Assembly (NCBI RefSeq): GCF_002803085.1
Contig: NZ_NNBJ01000011.1
Location: forward strand, 62,001-126,000
Origin: Streptomyces sp. CB01201
GTDB taxonomy: Bacteria; Actinomycetota; Actinomycetes; Streptomycetales; Streptomycetaceae
Direction of reading: 5' to 3'
DNA: 64,000 bases
A model generated the notes under the pieces. That model was not told where the DNA came from and did not search any database. It was given only the letters and a program-made list of their open reading frames with translations. Within the stretch, counting starts at the first letter, position 1. Every line of letters begins with the position of its first letter. This document shows, piece by piece, positions 43,255-52,147 of this stretch. A program made the position numbers and the translations under genes.

Positions 43255-44451
43255 TCAGGCGATCACGCCGTCCCGGCGCAACTCTGCCAACTGCTCGTCC
43301 GTCATTCCCAGGGCCCGCAGCGTTGCGCAGGTGTGCTCGCCGAGCGCGGGCACCGCACCCATGCGCGCCTCCTGACTGCCGCCCAGATTGATGGGCGGCA
43401 GCAGTGCCCGCAGCGGCCCCACCGCTGATCCCACCTCTCGCCAACGGCCGCGTGCCGCGAGCTGTGGATGCGCGGCGACGTCCACGACCGTATTGATCCG
43501 CGCACACGCGATCCCCGCCGCTTCGAGCCGGGCGATCGCCTCGGCCGCCGTGAAGGTGGCCAGCGCCCGCGCCACCGCCTCGTCCGTCCTCGTCCGGTGC
43601 GCCACCCGCGCCGCGTTGGTGGCGAAATCCGGATCGTCCGCCAACTCGCGCCGCCCCAGGACCAGTTCGGCGAGCCGACGCCACTCGCGGTCGTTCTGCA
43701 CCGACAGCAGCACCTGCCCGCCGTCCGCCGTGTCGTAGGCGTCGTACGGCGCGATCACGGCGTGCGCGACGCCGGTGCGCGCCGGTTCGGTGCCTCCGTG
43801 CATCACATGGTGCAGCGGATGCCCGAGCCACTCGGCGAGCGCCTCCAGCATGGAGATCTCCACCGGGCCGCCGCGCCCGGTCGTGCCGCGCCGTACGAGG
43901 GCCGCCAGGACGCCCGAGAAGGCGTACATGGCGGCCGCGATGTCGGCGGCCGGGATTCCCGCCTTGACGGCCCGCTCGGGCGTCCCGGTGACGGAGACCA
44001 GGCCCGCCTCGCACTGCACCAGCATGTCGTAGGCCCGCTTGTGCGCGTACGGGCCGCCGGCGCCGTACCCCGATATGTCGACGGCGACGAGCCGGGGGTG
44101 CGCCGCGCACAGCGTGGCCGCGTCCAGGCCGAGCCGGGCGGCGGCGCCCTGCGCGAGGTTCTGCACGAACACGTCGGCGTCCGCGACGAGCCGGCGCAGG
44201 ACGTCGAGGCCGCGCGGGTCCTTCAGGTCCAGGGCGACCGACTCCTTGCCCCGGTTGCACCACACGAAGTGCGAGGCGAGGCCGCGCGCCGCGGTGTCGT
44301 AGCCGCGTGCGAAGTCGCCGCCGTCGAGGCGCTCCACCTTCACGACGCGGGCTCCCAGATCGGCGAGCTGCCGTGTGGCGAAGGGTGCGGAGACGGCTTG
44401 TTCGACGGCGACGACGGTGATGCCTTCGAGGGGCAGTGGCTGAGTGCTCAT
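43255..44451 (-). CDS. CaiB/BaiF (class III) CoA-transferase
   Basis: 398 residues. LEGITVVAVEQAVSAPFATRQLADLGARVVKVER and FVWCNRGKESVALDLKDPRG are the family start; the catalytic Asp is in YDMLVQCEAGLVSVTG. The HPLHHVMH...YDAYDTADGGQVLLSVQNDREW block is the second half. It moves CoA between carboxylic acids. Substrate unknown; no acyl-CoA dehydrogenase is adjacent. Confidence 0.92.
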   Translation of the reverse strand: MSTQPLPLEGITVVAVEQAVSAPFATRQLADLGARVVKVERLDGGDFARGYDTAARGLASHFVWCNRGKESVALDLKDPRGLDVLRRLVADADVFVQNLAQGAAARLGLDAATLCAAHPRLVAVDISGYGAGGPYAHKRAYDMLVQCEAGLVSVTGTPERAVKAGIPAADIAAAMYAFSGVLAALVRRGTTGRGGPVEISMLEALAEWLGHPLHHVMHGGTEPARTGVAHAVIAPYDAYDTADGGQVLLSVQNDREWRRLAELVLGRRELADDPDFATNAARVAHRTRTDEAVARALATFTAAEAIARLEAAGIACARINTVVDVAAHPQLAARGRWREVGSAVGPLRALLPPINLGGSQEARMGAVPALGEHTCATLRALGMTDEQLAELRRDGVIA

Positions 44452-44499
44452 GGCCGTACTTATCGCGTACGGGTGGTTCCTGTCACCCGGCGGTGCCGC

Positions 44500-45282
44500 T
44501 CAGCGGCCGTTGTGCGCGTACCGGCGCACCGCGAGCGGCCCGAAGACGAGCAGCAGGAGGCCGCACCAGGCGAGCGAGCCCGCGATCGGATGGGCCACCG
44601 GCCAGGCGGCGTCCGCGGCGGGCGCGGCGTTGCCGCAGAGGTCGCGGACGGCCGAGGCGACCGCGCTGATGGGGTTCCACTCGGCGATCGTGCGGAGCCA
44701 GCCGGGGAGGCGGTCGGTGGGGATGTAGGCGTTGGAGAGCAGCGGCAGCATGAAGGTGGCCGAGCCCAGCTGCCCGGCCGCCTCCTCGCTGCGGGTCAGC
44801 AGGCCGAGGAACAGGCCCGCCCAGGTCGTCGCGAGGCGCAGCAGCATCAGGAGCCCGAAGGCGCCGAGCGCGCCGAGCGGCCCGGAGTCGATCCGCCAGC
44901 CCACCGCGAGCCCCACGAGCATCAGCGGGACCATGCCGAGCGCGGTGGTCAGCAGGTCCGCCGCGCTCTGGCCCACCGGGACCGCGGCCCGGCTCATCGG
45001 CAGGGTGCGCAGGCGGTCCATCACGCCGCGGTGCGAGTCCTGTGCGGCGTGGAACATTCCGGTCATCAGGCCGCCCGCGGCGGTGGCGACGAGGAGGCCG
45101 GGCACCAGATAGGCGCGGTACTCCTCGCCGGGCATGGCGAGCGCGCTGCCGAAGACGTAGCCGAAGAACAGCAGCATCGATATCGGCATGGTCTGGGTGA
45201 GGATGAGCACGCCGGGCGCGTGCTTGATGCGCTGGAGCTGACGGCCGAGCATGGCCGTGCTGTCGTACGCGAGCGAGGTCAT
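44500..45282 (-). CDS. ABC-2 exporter permease (DrrB-type)
   Basis: 260-residue, six-TM permease (ILTQTMPISMLLFFGYVFGSAL, YLVPGLLVATAAGGLMTGMFHAAQDSHRGVMDRLRTLPMSR and others). The VMDRLRTLPMSR segment is typical of drug-exporter permeases of the DrrB group. It overlaps the ATPase gene by 4 bp and forms an exporter with it. Confidence 0.93.
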   Translation of the reverse strand: MTSLAYDSTAMLGRQLQRIKHAPGVLILTQTMPISMLLFFGYVFGSALAMPGEEYRAYLVPGLLVATAAGGLMTGMFHAAQDSHRGVMDRLRTLPMSRAAVPVGQSAADLLTTALGMVPLMLVGLAVGWRIDSGPLGALGAFGLLMLLRLATTWAGLFLGLLTRSEEAAGQLGSATFMLPLLSNAYIPTDRLPGWLRTIAEWNPISAVASAVRDLCGNAAPAADAAWPVAHPIAGSLAWCGLLLLVFGPLAVRRYAHNGR

Positions 45283-46241
45283 GTCACAAGCTCCTTGCGG
45301 GAGTCGGCGGCGGTGGTGAGGCGCAGGAACACCTCGTCGAGGGTGGGCGGGCGCAGGCTGACGTCGAGGATCGGCACCGCGGCGCCGTCCAGTTCGCGCA
45401 CCAGGCGGGGCAGGGTGAGTGTCGGGTCCATGGAGACGGCCCCCACCGTCCTTGTGGCGGTGTCGAGTTGGGGACGGGCCCCCGTCAACTGGTCCAGCAC
45501 TGAGGCTGCTTGGGGCAGGTCGTCCTCGTCCGCGACCACGACCTGGGCGTAGGAGCCGATCCGGGCCTTGAGCTCGGCCGGGGTTCCGGTGACGGCGGCG
45601 CGGCCCTGGTCGACGAGGACGACGTGGTCGGCGAGCCGGTCGGCCTCCTCCAGATACTGGGTGGTCAGCAGCACCGTGGTGCCCTCGGCGGTCAGCTCGT
45701 GCACGGCGGACCAGATCCGGTTGCGGCTCGCCGGGTCGAGCCCGGTGGTGGGCTCGTCGAGGAACAGCACGCGGGGGCGGGTCAGCAGGCTCGCCGCGAG
45801 GTCGAGGCGCCGCCGCATGCCGCCGGAGTAGGTGCCGGCCGCCCGGTCGGCCGCGTCCGCCAGGTCGAACCGCTCCAGGAGTTCGGCGGCCCGCTCGCGG
45901 CCCGCCGCTCCGCGCATGCCGTGCAGCTTGGCGAACAGGCGGAGGTTCTGCCGTCCCGTGAGTTCGACATCGACGGAGGCGGACTGGCCGGTGACTCCGA
46001 TGGCCCGGCGCACCGCGTCCTGCTCGCGCACCACGTCGTGACCGGCCACCCGCGCGGAGCCCGCGTCCGGCGCGAGCAGCGTCGTCAGCAGGCGTACGGC
46101 CGTCGTCTTGCCTGCGCCGTTGGGTCCGAGCAGCCCGCAGACCGTGCCCTCGGCCACGGCCAGATCGAGCCCGCGCAGCGCGTGGACCGCGCCGAAGCGC
46201 TTCACCAGACCTTCACTAAGTACAGCGTACGTAGTTGTCAT
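45279..46241 (-). CDS. ABC exporter ATP-binding protein (DrrA-type)
   Basis: 320 residues. Walker A GLLGPNGAGKTTAVRLL, signature YSGGMRRRLDLAASLL, Walker B LFLDEPTTGLDP, and the C-terminal DUF4162 region typical of DrrA. ATG 46241 is favoured by GGTGAG upstream; the ATG at 46253 would add four residues. A TetR operator lies inside its first codons (46217-46233). Confidence 0.94.
   Translation of the reverse strand: MTTTYAVLSEGLVKRFGAVHALRGLDLAVAEGTVCGLLGPNGAGKTTAVRLLTTLLAPDAGSARVAGHDVVREQDAVRRAIGVTGQSASVDVELTGRQNLRLFAKLHGMRGAAGRERAAELLERFDLADAADRAAGTYSGGMRRRLDLAASLLTRPRVLFLDEPTTGLDPASRNRIWSAVHELTAEGTTVLLTTQYLEEADRLADHVVLVDQGRAAVTGTPAELKARIGSYAQVVVADEDDLPQAASVLDQLTGARPQLDTATRTVGAVSMDPTLTLPRLVRELDGAAVPILDVSLRPPTLDEVFLRLTTAADSRKELVT
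46217..46233. promoter_or_regulatory. TetR operator copy within the 5' end of drrA
   Basis: Minus-strand reading TACGTACGCTGTACTTA matches the 46261 site at 15 of 17 positions. It lies at codons 3-8 of drrA, so bound repressor could block elongation. Confidence 0.7.
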
Positions 46242-46260
46242 GCGGCTCACCATAGCGCAC

Positions 46261-46277
46261 TACGTACGGTGTACGTA
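46261..46277. promoter_or_regulatory. TetR operator upstream of tetR
   Basis: TACGTAC-GGT-GTACGTA, a perfect 7-3-7 palindrome, 28 bp before the TetR start. Confidence 0.8.
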
Positions 46278-46305
46278 ACTACGATGGGGGGCGAGGTGAT
46301 GATCC

Positions 46306-47010
46306 ATGGCAGGGCGACCTGCTGAACCAGAAGTGATCTGGGCGCGCCCCGAGCGCGCCGGACGGGGCCCCAGGCCCGCATTCAGCCGTGCCGACATCGC
46401 GGCCGCCGCCGTACGCATCGCGGACACGGAGGGCATCGACGCGCTGTCCATGCGCCGGGTCGCGGCCGAACTCGGCTGCGGAACGATGTCCCTGTACAAC
46501 TACGTGCCGCGCAAGGAGGACCTGTACGAGCTGATGGTGGACGCGGTCAGCGCCGAGTACGACCTGTGCGACCCGACCGGGGACTGGCGGGCCGACGTGC
46601 TCGCCCTCGCCCACCAGACCCGGGCGCTGATGCACCGCCACCCCTGGGTGCCGCGCCTGATGTCCCCGGTGTACGGCTTCAGCCCGAACGCCCTGCGGTA
46701 CCTGGAGCACTGCATGACCTGCCTCGACCCGCTGGAGGCGAAGTACGGCACCAAGATGGAGCTGATCGCCTCGGTGACCGGCGTGGTCACCACCTACGTC
46801 GCCAACGAGATCGCCACCGCCGAGCGGACGCGCTCGCTGCCCTGGTCGCCCGAGCAGGAGCAGAGCGTGCGGATCGCCTACCTCTTCAGCCAGGTCGCCA
46901 CCGGCCGCTATCCGCGCCTGGCGGCCGCCTTCGCCGAGGACTCGGGCCCCATCGACCTGGACGCGGTCTTCGAGCGGGCCCTGACGAGGACGCTCGACGC
47001 CTTCGGCTGA
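46306..47010 (+). CDS. TetR-family regulator of the DrrAB-like exporter
   Basis: 234 residues. HTH at ~25-75: FSRADIAAAAVRIADTEGIDALSMRRVAAELGCGTMSLYNYVPRKEDLYELM. The C-terminal TetR_C_1-type domain (tetracycline-repressor-like) starts near GDWRADVLALAHQTRALMHRHPWVP. Divergent from the exporter operon, with two matching 17-bp operators in the gap. It should be induced by an exported compound. Confidence 0.92.
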   Translation: MAGRPAEPEVIWARPERAGRGPRPAFSRADIAAAAVRIADTEGIDALSMRRVAAELGCGTMSLYNYVPRKEDLYELMVDAVSAEYDLCDPTGDWRADVLALAHQTRALMHRHPWVPRLMSPVYGFSPNALRYLEHCMTCLDPLEAKYGTKMELIASVTGVVTTYVANEIATAERTRSLPWSPEQEQSVRIAYLFSQVATGRYPRLAAAFAEDSGPIDLDAVFERALTRTLDAFG

Positions 47011-47069
47011 CGGCGGGGGCGCGGGAGGCGGATTTCCGGCGGGGACCCTGGTCCGTGCAGGATGGCCCC

Positions 47070-47603
47070 ATGACCGAGATCCGCACCCCCCGCCTCCTGC
47101 TGCGCCGCTGGACCGACGACGACCTCGTCCCGATGGCCGAGATCAACGCCGACCCGGAGGTCATGCGCTGGATCGGCGACGGCTCGGTCCGGGACCTGGA
47201 GAGGACCGCCGCGGACATCGAGAGGTGGGAGGAGGAGTGGGACGACGAGGGCTTCGGGCTTTTCGCCGTCGAGCTCCTCGGCTCCGGCGAGATGATCGGG
47301 TTCACCGGCCTGTCCGTGCCGCACTTCCTGCCCGAGGTCGAGCACGAGGTCGAGATCGGCTGGCGGCTCGGCCGGCCCTTCTGGGGCCAGGGATACGCCT
47401 CCGAGGCAGCGCACGCCGCGCTGGAGTTCGCGCTCCAGGACCGCGGGCTCGGCCGGGTCATCAGCGTCTCCCGGGTGGGCAACGACGCCTCCGAGAACGT
47501 GATGCGCAAGCTCGGGATGAAGCAGGAGCGCGAGACGGTCCACCCGGAGTTCGGGCACGCGCTGAACATCCACTCCATCGACCTGACCGAGTACGCCGCC
47601 TGA
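47070..47603 (+). CDS. GNAT-family N-acetyltransferase (RimJ-like)
   Basis: 177 residues. IRTPRLLLRRWTDDDLVPMAEIN, VEHEVEIGWRLGRPFWGQGYASEAAHAALEFAL (acetyl-CoA site GQGYASEA) and VSRVGNDASENVMRKLGMKQERE, the RimJ/RimL-like subgroup that acetylates ribosomal protein or small-molecule amines. ATG 47070, 59 bp after the TetR stop. Confidence 0.9.
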   Translation: MTEIRTPRLLLRRWTDDDLVPMAEINADPEVMRWIGDGSVRDLERTAADIERWEEEWDDEGFGLFAVELLGSGEMIGFTGLSVPHFLPEVEHEVEIGWRLGRPFWGQGYASEAAHAALEFALQDRGLGRVISVSRVGNDASENVMRKLGMKQERETVHPEFGHALNIHSIDLTEYAA

Positions 47604-47636
47604 ACCCCGGCCGCCCCGGCCGGGGTTCAGGCGGCG

Positions 47637-48842
47637 TCAGATGAGGGCGAACTGGCCTCCCGGTCCCTCCTCGTGGTGATCGAGCACGGAGGCGGGGTGG
47701 CGCGCGCCGGCCGGTACGGGCAGCACACCGGCGGCCCGCAGTGCGCCGCGCGTCACCGGTTCGGCGAGGGCCTGTGTCAACTCGGCCCGGTCTGAACAGA
47801 GTTCGCCGAGGAGGGCGAGCACGGTGATCAGCTCAAGGAGGTCGGACGTCCACTCCTGGGGCCAGTTCGCGGGGCCGACCGCGGCGAGCGTGCCCGCATC
47901 GGCGGGCCCGGTGCGCCGCTCGAACCACAGCTCCAGCATCCGCACCCCGCCCACCCGGAACTCCCAGGCCCCGGGCGGCACCGGCGAGATGCGGCCGCCG
48001 TCGCCGAGGTGCAGCACCTCCTCGGCCGCGTCGTAGCGCAGTTCGCGCGGGCGGGCCGGGACGGCCGCGCGCACATAGGGCCGCCGCCCGCCCGGCAGCC
48101 GCGGCTTCTCGCCGCCGCGCGCCCCGCGCACCATCAGGTCGCTCATGCGCTGCCCCAACTCCACGCCGGTGGACCAGAGTTGAGGGTCCCGAGGCAGCGC
48201 CACGAGGCATCCCGCCGGGCTCGGACGGGCCACGGCCAGGGACCAGGAGGCCACCTCCTGCGGGGCCACCGCATGCCCGTACATCCCGGCGAGGAACGCG
48301 GGCAGGCCGGGTACGAGGTTCGGCTCCAGGCCGCCCGGGCGCCGGTAGAGCGGGCGGATGCGGCCGGGCCGGCCGGCGGGGGAGCGGCCGTCGGGCAGCA
48401 CGGCCGAGACGGTCAGGGCGGGCCCGTCGGCCTTCGGCACGTATCCCTGCTCGACCACGAAGAGCTGGTGTTCGTCGGCCACCCGCCACAGCTCGGGCCG
48501 GGCGGCGTCGAGCAACCGCTGGTCCGGTATCAGCCACTGCTCGTCGAAGGGCCCGTGCTGGACACGGACCGGATCGGGGCAGGGGCCCCGCTCCTGCGCG
48601 AACGGGCCGGTGCCCGTGGTCCTGCCCGGCAGCGCGGCCACCGCGGAGCGCGGCGTACGGGCCCGGCTCGGGCCGAACAGACGCTCCCGCTCGGCCCCTT
48701 CGGACCGTACGAGCAGGTCCCAGCGGGAGCGCAGGGTGCGCTCGTCGGGCGCCAGCACCCAGGGGCGCCCGAGCCGCAGCGGGGGCACCGACCAGGGCAT
48801 CAGGTCGTCGAGGAGGGGCACGTCATCGCTCACAGCCAGCAT
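47637..48842 (-). CDS. Lone type ISP restriction-modification C-terminal (specificity) domain
   Basis: 401 residues. The second half matches the type ISP C-terminal domain: ISPVPPGAWEFRVGGVRMLELWFERRTG and VGPANWPQEWTSDLLELITVLALLGEL. In type ISP enzymes this region helps recognise DNA. No helicase, nuclease or methyltransferase motif (no NPPY) is present, and no such gene is near, so this is a stand-alone domain whose role is unclear. Assignment is from memory of the family. Confidence 0.6.
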   Translation of the reverse strand: MLAVSDDVPLLDDLMPWSVPPLRLGRPWVLAPDERTLRSRWDLLVRSEGAERERLFGPSRARTPRSAVAALPGRTTGTGPFAQERGPCPDPVRVQHGPFDEQWLIPDQRLLDAARPELWRVADEHQLFVVEQGYVPKADGPALTVSAVLPDGRSPAGRPGRIRPLYRRPGGLEPNLVPGLPAFLAGMYGHAVAPQEVASWSLAVARPSPAGCLVALPRDPQLWSTGVELGQRMSDLMVRGARGGEKPRLPGGRRPYVRAAVPARPRELRYDAAEEVLHLGDGGRISPVPPGAWEFRVGGVRMLELWFERRTGPADAGTLAAVGPANWPQEWTSDLLELITVLALLGELCSDRAELTQALAEPVTRGALRAAGVLPVPAGARHPASVLDHHEEGPGGQFALI

Positions 48843-48860
48843 GCTAGTGAGAACGCTCAG

Positions 48861-49240
48861 CGGGCTACGACCGTCACCGAGAAGCTCCGACCGTTTCCAG
48901 AGGCCTCGACCGTCACCGGGAAGCCCCGGCGTTCACCGGGAAGCCCCGGCGTTCACCGGGAAGCCCCGGCGTTCACCGGGAAGCCTCGGCGTTCGCCGGG
49001 AAGCCTCGGCGTTCGCCGGGAAGCCTCGGCGTTCGCCGGGAAGCCTCGGCGTTCGCCGGGAAGCCTCGGCGTTCGCCGGGAAGCCTCGGCGTTCACCGGG
49101 AAGCCTCGGCGTTCACCGGGAAGCCTCGGCCTTCGCCGGGAAGCCTCGGCCTTCGCCGGGAAGCCTCGGCCTTGGCCGGGAAGCCTCGGCCTTCGCCGAG
49201 AAGCCTCGGCCGTCACCGAGAGGCCTCGACCGTCACCGAG
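48861..49240. repeat. 20-bp minisatellite entering the 3' end of the GntR gene
   Basis: Nineteen 20-bp units; the first two (48861, 48881) are degenerate and 17 (48901-49240) are well conserved. Consensus AAGCCTCGGCGTTCGCCGGG. Identical variants are grouped: three with AAGCCCC, five with GTTCGCC, two with GTTCACC, then CTTCGCC copies. The last 25 bases are coding, since the GntR stop lies at 49213-49215. It occupies the whole 370-bp gap before the gene upstream. Confidence 0.95.
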
Positions 49241-49968
49241 AACGAGAAGCGGTCGCCCCGGTAGTGGATGCGGGCCACGTCGACGACCCGGCCCTCCCCG
49301 TCGTAGGTGACGCCCGTGTAGTGCAGGATCGGGGAGAGCAGCGGGACCCGCAGCAGGTCCGCGGTGACCGGATCGGCGAGCCGGGCCTCCACGGTGTCCG
49401 TGATGCGCGCGATGTCCACCCCGACCGCGTCCCGCAGCACCTTCGTCATAGGCCAGCGCGTGAGGTCGTTGAGGTCGATCGCGGCGGCGACCTCCGAACG
49501 CACCGCGTTGTACGCCCAGTTGGTCGGCTCACCGCTCTCGTCGTCGCACCGCAGCCGCCGGTACGCCACCACCTCGGCGCTGCCCGGGAAGTACTCGGCG
49601 AGATCGCCGGGCACCGGCTCCGGGCCATGGCCCAGGATCGTGGTGCGCTCGCCCGACTGCTGCGCCACGATCGCGTCGATCGAGCCGAGCAGCCGGACCG
49701 GAGAGGCCCGCCGGGCGGCCGGCTCGATGAACGTGCCGCGCCGCCGGTGCCTGCTGATCAGGCCCTCCTCCTCCAGCTCCTTGAGTGCCTGACGCATCGT
49801 CAACACGCTCACCCCGTAATGCGCGGCGAGCTGCTCCTCGGTGGGCAGCCGCAGCGAGGCATCGGGGGAGCGGCCCAGTATCGAGGCGCGCAGCGACTGG
49901 GACACCTGGTACCAGAGCGGCAGCTTCCGGTTCAGGACCAGGGAGTCGGGAGCGAAGGAGGAGGTCAC
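49213..49968 (-). CDS. GntR-family regulator with UTRA domain
   Basis: 251 residues. HTH: LWYQVSQSLRASILGRSPDASLRLPTEEQLAAHYGVSVLTMRQALKELEEEGLISRHRRRGTF. A UTRA ligand domain follows (~90-240), including the YRRLRCDDESGEPTNWAYNAV block. The C-terminus VTVEASR is encoded by the minisatellite. It lies 43 bp from hmgA on the same strand, so it may regulate aromatic catabolism. Confidence 0.92.
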   Translation of the reverse strand: MTSSFAPDSLVLNRKLPLWYQVSQSLRASILGRSPDASLRLPTEEQLAAHYGVSVLTMRQALKELEEEGLISRHRRRGTFIEPAARRASPVRLLGSIDAIVAQQSGERTTILGHGPEPVPGDLAEYFPGSAEVVAYRRLRCDDESGEPTNWAYNAVRSEVAAAIDLNDLTRWPMTKVLRDAVGVDIARITDTVEARLADPVTADLLRVPLLSPILHYTGVTYDGEGRVVDVARIHYRGDRFSFSVTVEASR

Positions 49969-50011
49969 AGGGATTCCGTATCAGGTGGTGCTCAGGAGCG
50001 GAAGGGTCGCT

Positions 50012-51346
50012 TCAGGAGCGGAAGTGGCGCTGAAGACCCTGCCACACGTCGTCGTAACCCCGCTGGAGATGGTCGGCGTTCGCCGCCTGCTCGGTGGCGG
50101 TGACCGGCCAGCGCGTCTCGAACATGAAGGCCAGGCCGTCGTCGATCTTCTGCGGCTTCAGCTCGGCGGCGCTCGCCCGGTCGAAGGTCTCCCGGTCCGG
50201 CCCGTGCGCCGACATCATGTTGTGCAGCGAGCCGCCGCCGGGCACGAAGCCCCCTTCTCCGGCGGTCTTGGCGTCGTATGCGCCTTCGATCAGGCCCATG
50301 TACTCGCTCATCACATTGCGGTGGAAGTAGGGCGGGCGGAACGTGTCCTCGCCGACCAGCCAGCGCGGCGCGAACACCACGAAGTCGACCCCGGCCAGGC
50401 CCGGGGTGTCGGACGGCGAGGTGAGCACCGTGAAGATCGAGGGGTCGGGGTGGTCGTAGCTGATGCTGCCGATCACATTGAAGGTGCGCAGGTCGTAGAC
50501 GTACGGCGTGTGGCTGCCGTGCCAGGCGACGACATCGAGCGGCGAGTGGTCGTAGGTCGCGGTCCAGAGGTTGCCGCAGAACTTGTTGACCACCTCGACC
50601 GGGCCCTCGACGTCCTCGTACGCGGCGAGCGGGGCCCGGAAGTCCCGTGCGTTGGCGAGGCCGTTGGCGCCGATCGGGCCGAGCTCGGGCAGCTCGAAGG
50701 GGCGGCCGTAGTTCTCGCAGACATAACCGCGGGCGCTCGCGTCGAGCAGTTCGACCCGGAAGCGCACGCCGCGCGGGATCAGGGCGACCTCGCCGGGGCG
50801 GGCGGCGAGCAGGCCCAGTTCGGTACGCAGGAGCAGTCCGCCGTGCTCGGGCACGATCAGGAGTTCGCCGTCGGCGTTGCTGAACACCCTCGATTCCATC
50901 GAGGAGTTGGCGTGGTAGAGGTGCACGGCCATGCCGGTGCGCTGCGTGGCGTCGCCGTTGCCGCCCAGCGTCCACAGGCCCGCCAGCCAGTCGGTGCCGG
51001 ACGGGGGCTCGGGCAGCGGGTTCCAGCGCAGCCGGTTGGGGTCGGGGACGGACTCGGTGAAGGGGGCCGAGCGGAGGCGGCCGTTGTCGGTACGGGTGAA
51101 CGGCGGGTGCGCGGCCGATGGCCGGATCCGGTACAGCCAGGAGCGGCGGTTGCTCGCGCGCGGCTCGGTGAAGGCGGAGCCGCTCAGCTGTTCCGCGTAC
51201 AGGCCGAGGGGGGCGCGCTGGGGTGCGTTGCGGCCGTGCGGGAGAGCGCCGGGGACGGCCTCCGAGCTGTGCTCATTGCCGAAACCGCGGGAGTGGCCGA
51301 GGCCCTCCGCGATCTTTACCGCGCCGTCGCCGGTAGGTGTCGTCAT
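50012..51346 (-). CDS. hmgA: Homogentisate 1,2-dioxygenase
   Basis: 444 residues, full length. Opens homogentisate to maleylacetoacetate in tyrosine and phenylalanine breakdown, using Fe(II). Family segments are GFGNEHSSEAVPGALPHGRNAPQ, FRPPYFHRNVMSEYMGLIEG (Fe ligands His and Glu) and GGGSLHNMMSAHGPD (Fe ligand His). The rest of the pathway (fumarylacetoacetase and others) is not adjacent. A near-perfect palindrome lies before the start. Confidence 0.96.
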   Translation of the reverse strand: MTTPTGDGAVKIAEGLGHSRGFGNEHSSEAVPGALPHGRNAPQRAPLGLYAEQLSGSAFTEPRASNRRSWLYRIRPSAAHPPFTRTDNGRLRSAPFTESVPDPNRLRWNPLPEPPSGTDWLAGLWTLGGNGDATQRTGMAVHLYHANSSMESRVFSNADGELLIVPEHGGLLLRTELGLLAARPGEVALIPRGVRFRVELLDASARGYVCENYGRPFELPELGPIGANGLANARDFRAPLAAYEDVEGPVEVVNKFCGNLWTATYDHSPLDVVAWHGSHTPYVYDLRTFNVIGSISYDHPDPSIFTVLTSPSDTPGLAGVDFVVFAPRWLVGEDTFRPPYFHRNVMSEYMGLIEGAYDAKTAGEGGFVPGGGSLHNMMSAHGPDRETFDRASAAELKPQKIDDGLAFMFETRWPVTATEQAANADHLQRGYDDVWQGLQRHFRS

Positions 51347-51372
51347 CGTGCGCTCTCCTGCTCCCGTGCCGG

Positions 51373-51396
51373 AATCCTATGGTCAACCGTAGGATT
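51373..51396. promoter_or_regulatory. 24-bp near-perfect palindrome between hmgA and tetR
   Basis: Arms AATCCTATGGTC and AACCGTAGGATT pair except at one position on each side. Likely operator for the divergent TetR, or for the GntR. Confidence 0.75.
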
Positions 51397-51448
51397 ACGA
51401 TGCGGTCGCGTCAACGGGAAAACCGGCCGGGCGGGAGATGATGGACGG

Positions 51449-52069
51449 GTGTCTCCTGCTCCTGATCTCCACGCGAACCTCCGCCGGGCGCCCGTGCAGC
51501 AGCGCAGCGCCGAGCGGCTCTCCCGGATACTCGACGCCTGTGCCGAACTCCTCGACGAAACCGGCTACGAAGACCTCTCCACGCGGGCCGTCGCCCAGCG
51601 CGCCGGGGTGCCGATCGGCTCGGTCTACCGCTTCTTCGGCAACAAGCGGGCCATGGCCGAGGCGCTCGCGGCCCGCAATCTCGACCGCTACGCCGGGATG
51701 ATCAACGCTCGCCTCGAAGCGATCGAGGCGGCCGACTGGCGCGGGGCCGTCGACGCGGTCCTGGACGAATACCTCGTCCTGAAGCAGACCGTGCCCGGTT
51801 TCAACCTGGTCGACTTCGGCGGCCCCCAGCCGGTGCCCGACCCGGACGCGGACGCCAACCACCTGCTGGCCGCCCGCCTCGCCGAACTGCTCCCGGCCCA
51901 GTTCGGCCGCACCCTGGACGCGGAGCTGCGCCGGGTGATCCTGGTCGCGGTGGAGGCGGCCGACGCCACGCTGCGCCTCGCCTTCCGCACCGACCCGCAG
52001 GGCGACCCGAAGATCGTCGAGGAGACCCGGCAGCTGCTCCACGCCTATCTCGCCCGCACCCTGGACTGA
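51449..52069 (+). CDS. TetR-family regulator divergent from hmgA
   Basis: 206 residues. HTH: AERLSRILDACAELLDETGYEDLSTRAVAQRAGVPIGSVYRFFGNKRAMAEAL. The C-terminal domain is TetR_C-like and contains VPGFNLVDFGG. GTG 51449 follows GGGAGA. The palindrome upstream makes a role at hmgA likely; the molybdopterin gene is 78 bp downstream. Confidence 0.9.
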   Translation: MSPAPDLHANLRRAPVQQRSAERLSRILDACAELLDETGYEDLSTRAVAQRAGVPIGSVYRFFGNKRAMAEALAARNLDRYAGMINARLEAIEAADWRGAVDAVLDEYLVLKQTVPGFNLVDFGGPQPVPDPDADANHLLAARLAELLPAQFGRTLDAELRRVILVAVEAADATLRLAFRTDPQGDPKIVEETRQLLHAYLARTLD

Positions 52070-52096
52070 CCCCGGCCGGGACCTCCCGGACATGCC

Positions 52097-52108
52097 TACC
52101 GGTCGGTA
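52097..52108. promoter_or_regulatory. Palindrome upstream of the molybdopterin oxidoreductase gene
   Basis: TACCG-GT-CGGTA, the core of a common TetR operator type, 39 bp before the ATG. Confidence 0.5.
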
Positions 52109-52147
52109 TGCTCCAGGGGCTCGCGCGCCGTCGCCCCGGGAGGACGA

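Noticed and set aside
48861..49240. 20-bp repeats as a CRISPR array or a coding repeat
   Set aside because: No variable spacers, and 20 bp shifts frame at each copy, so no repeat protein is encoded except the GntR tail.
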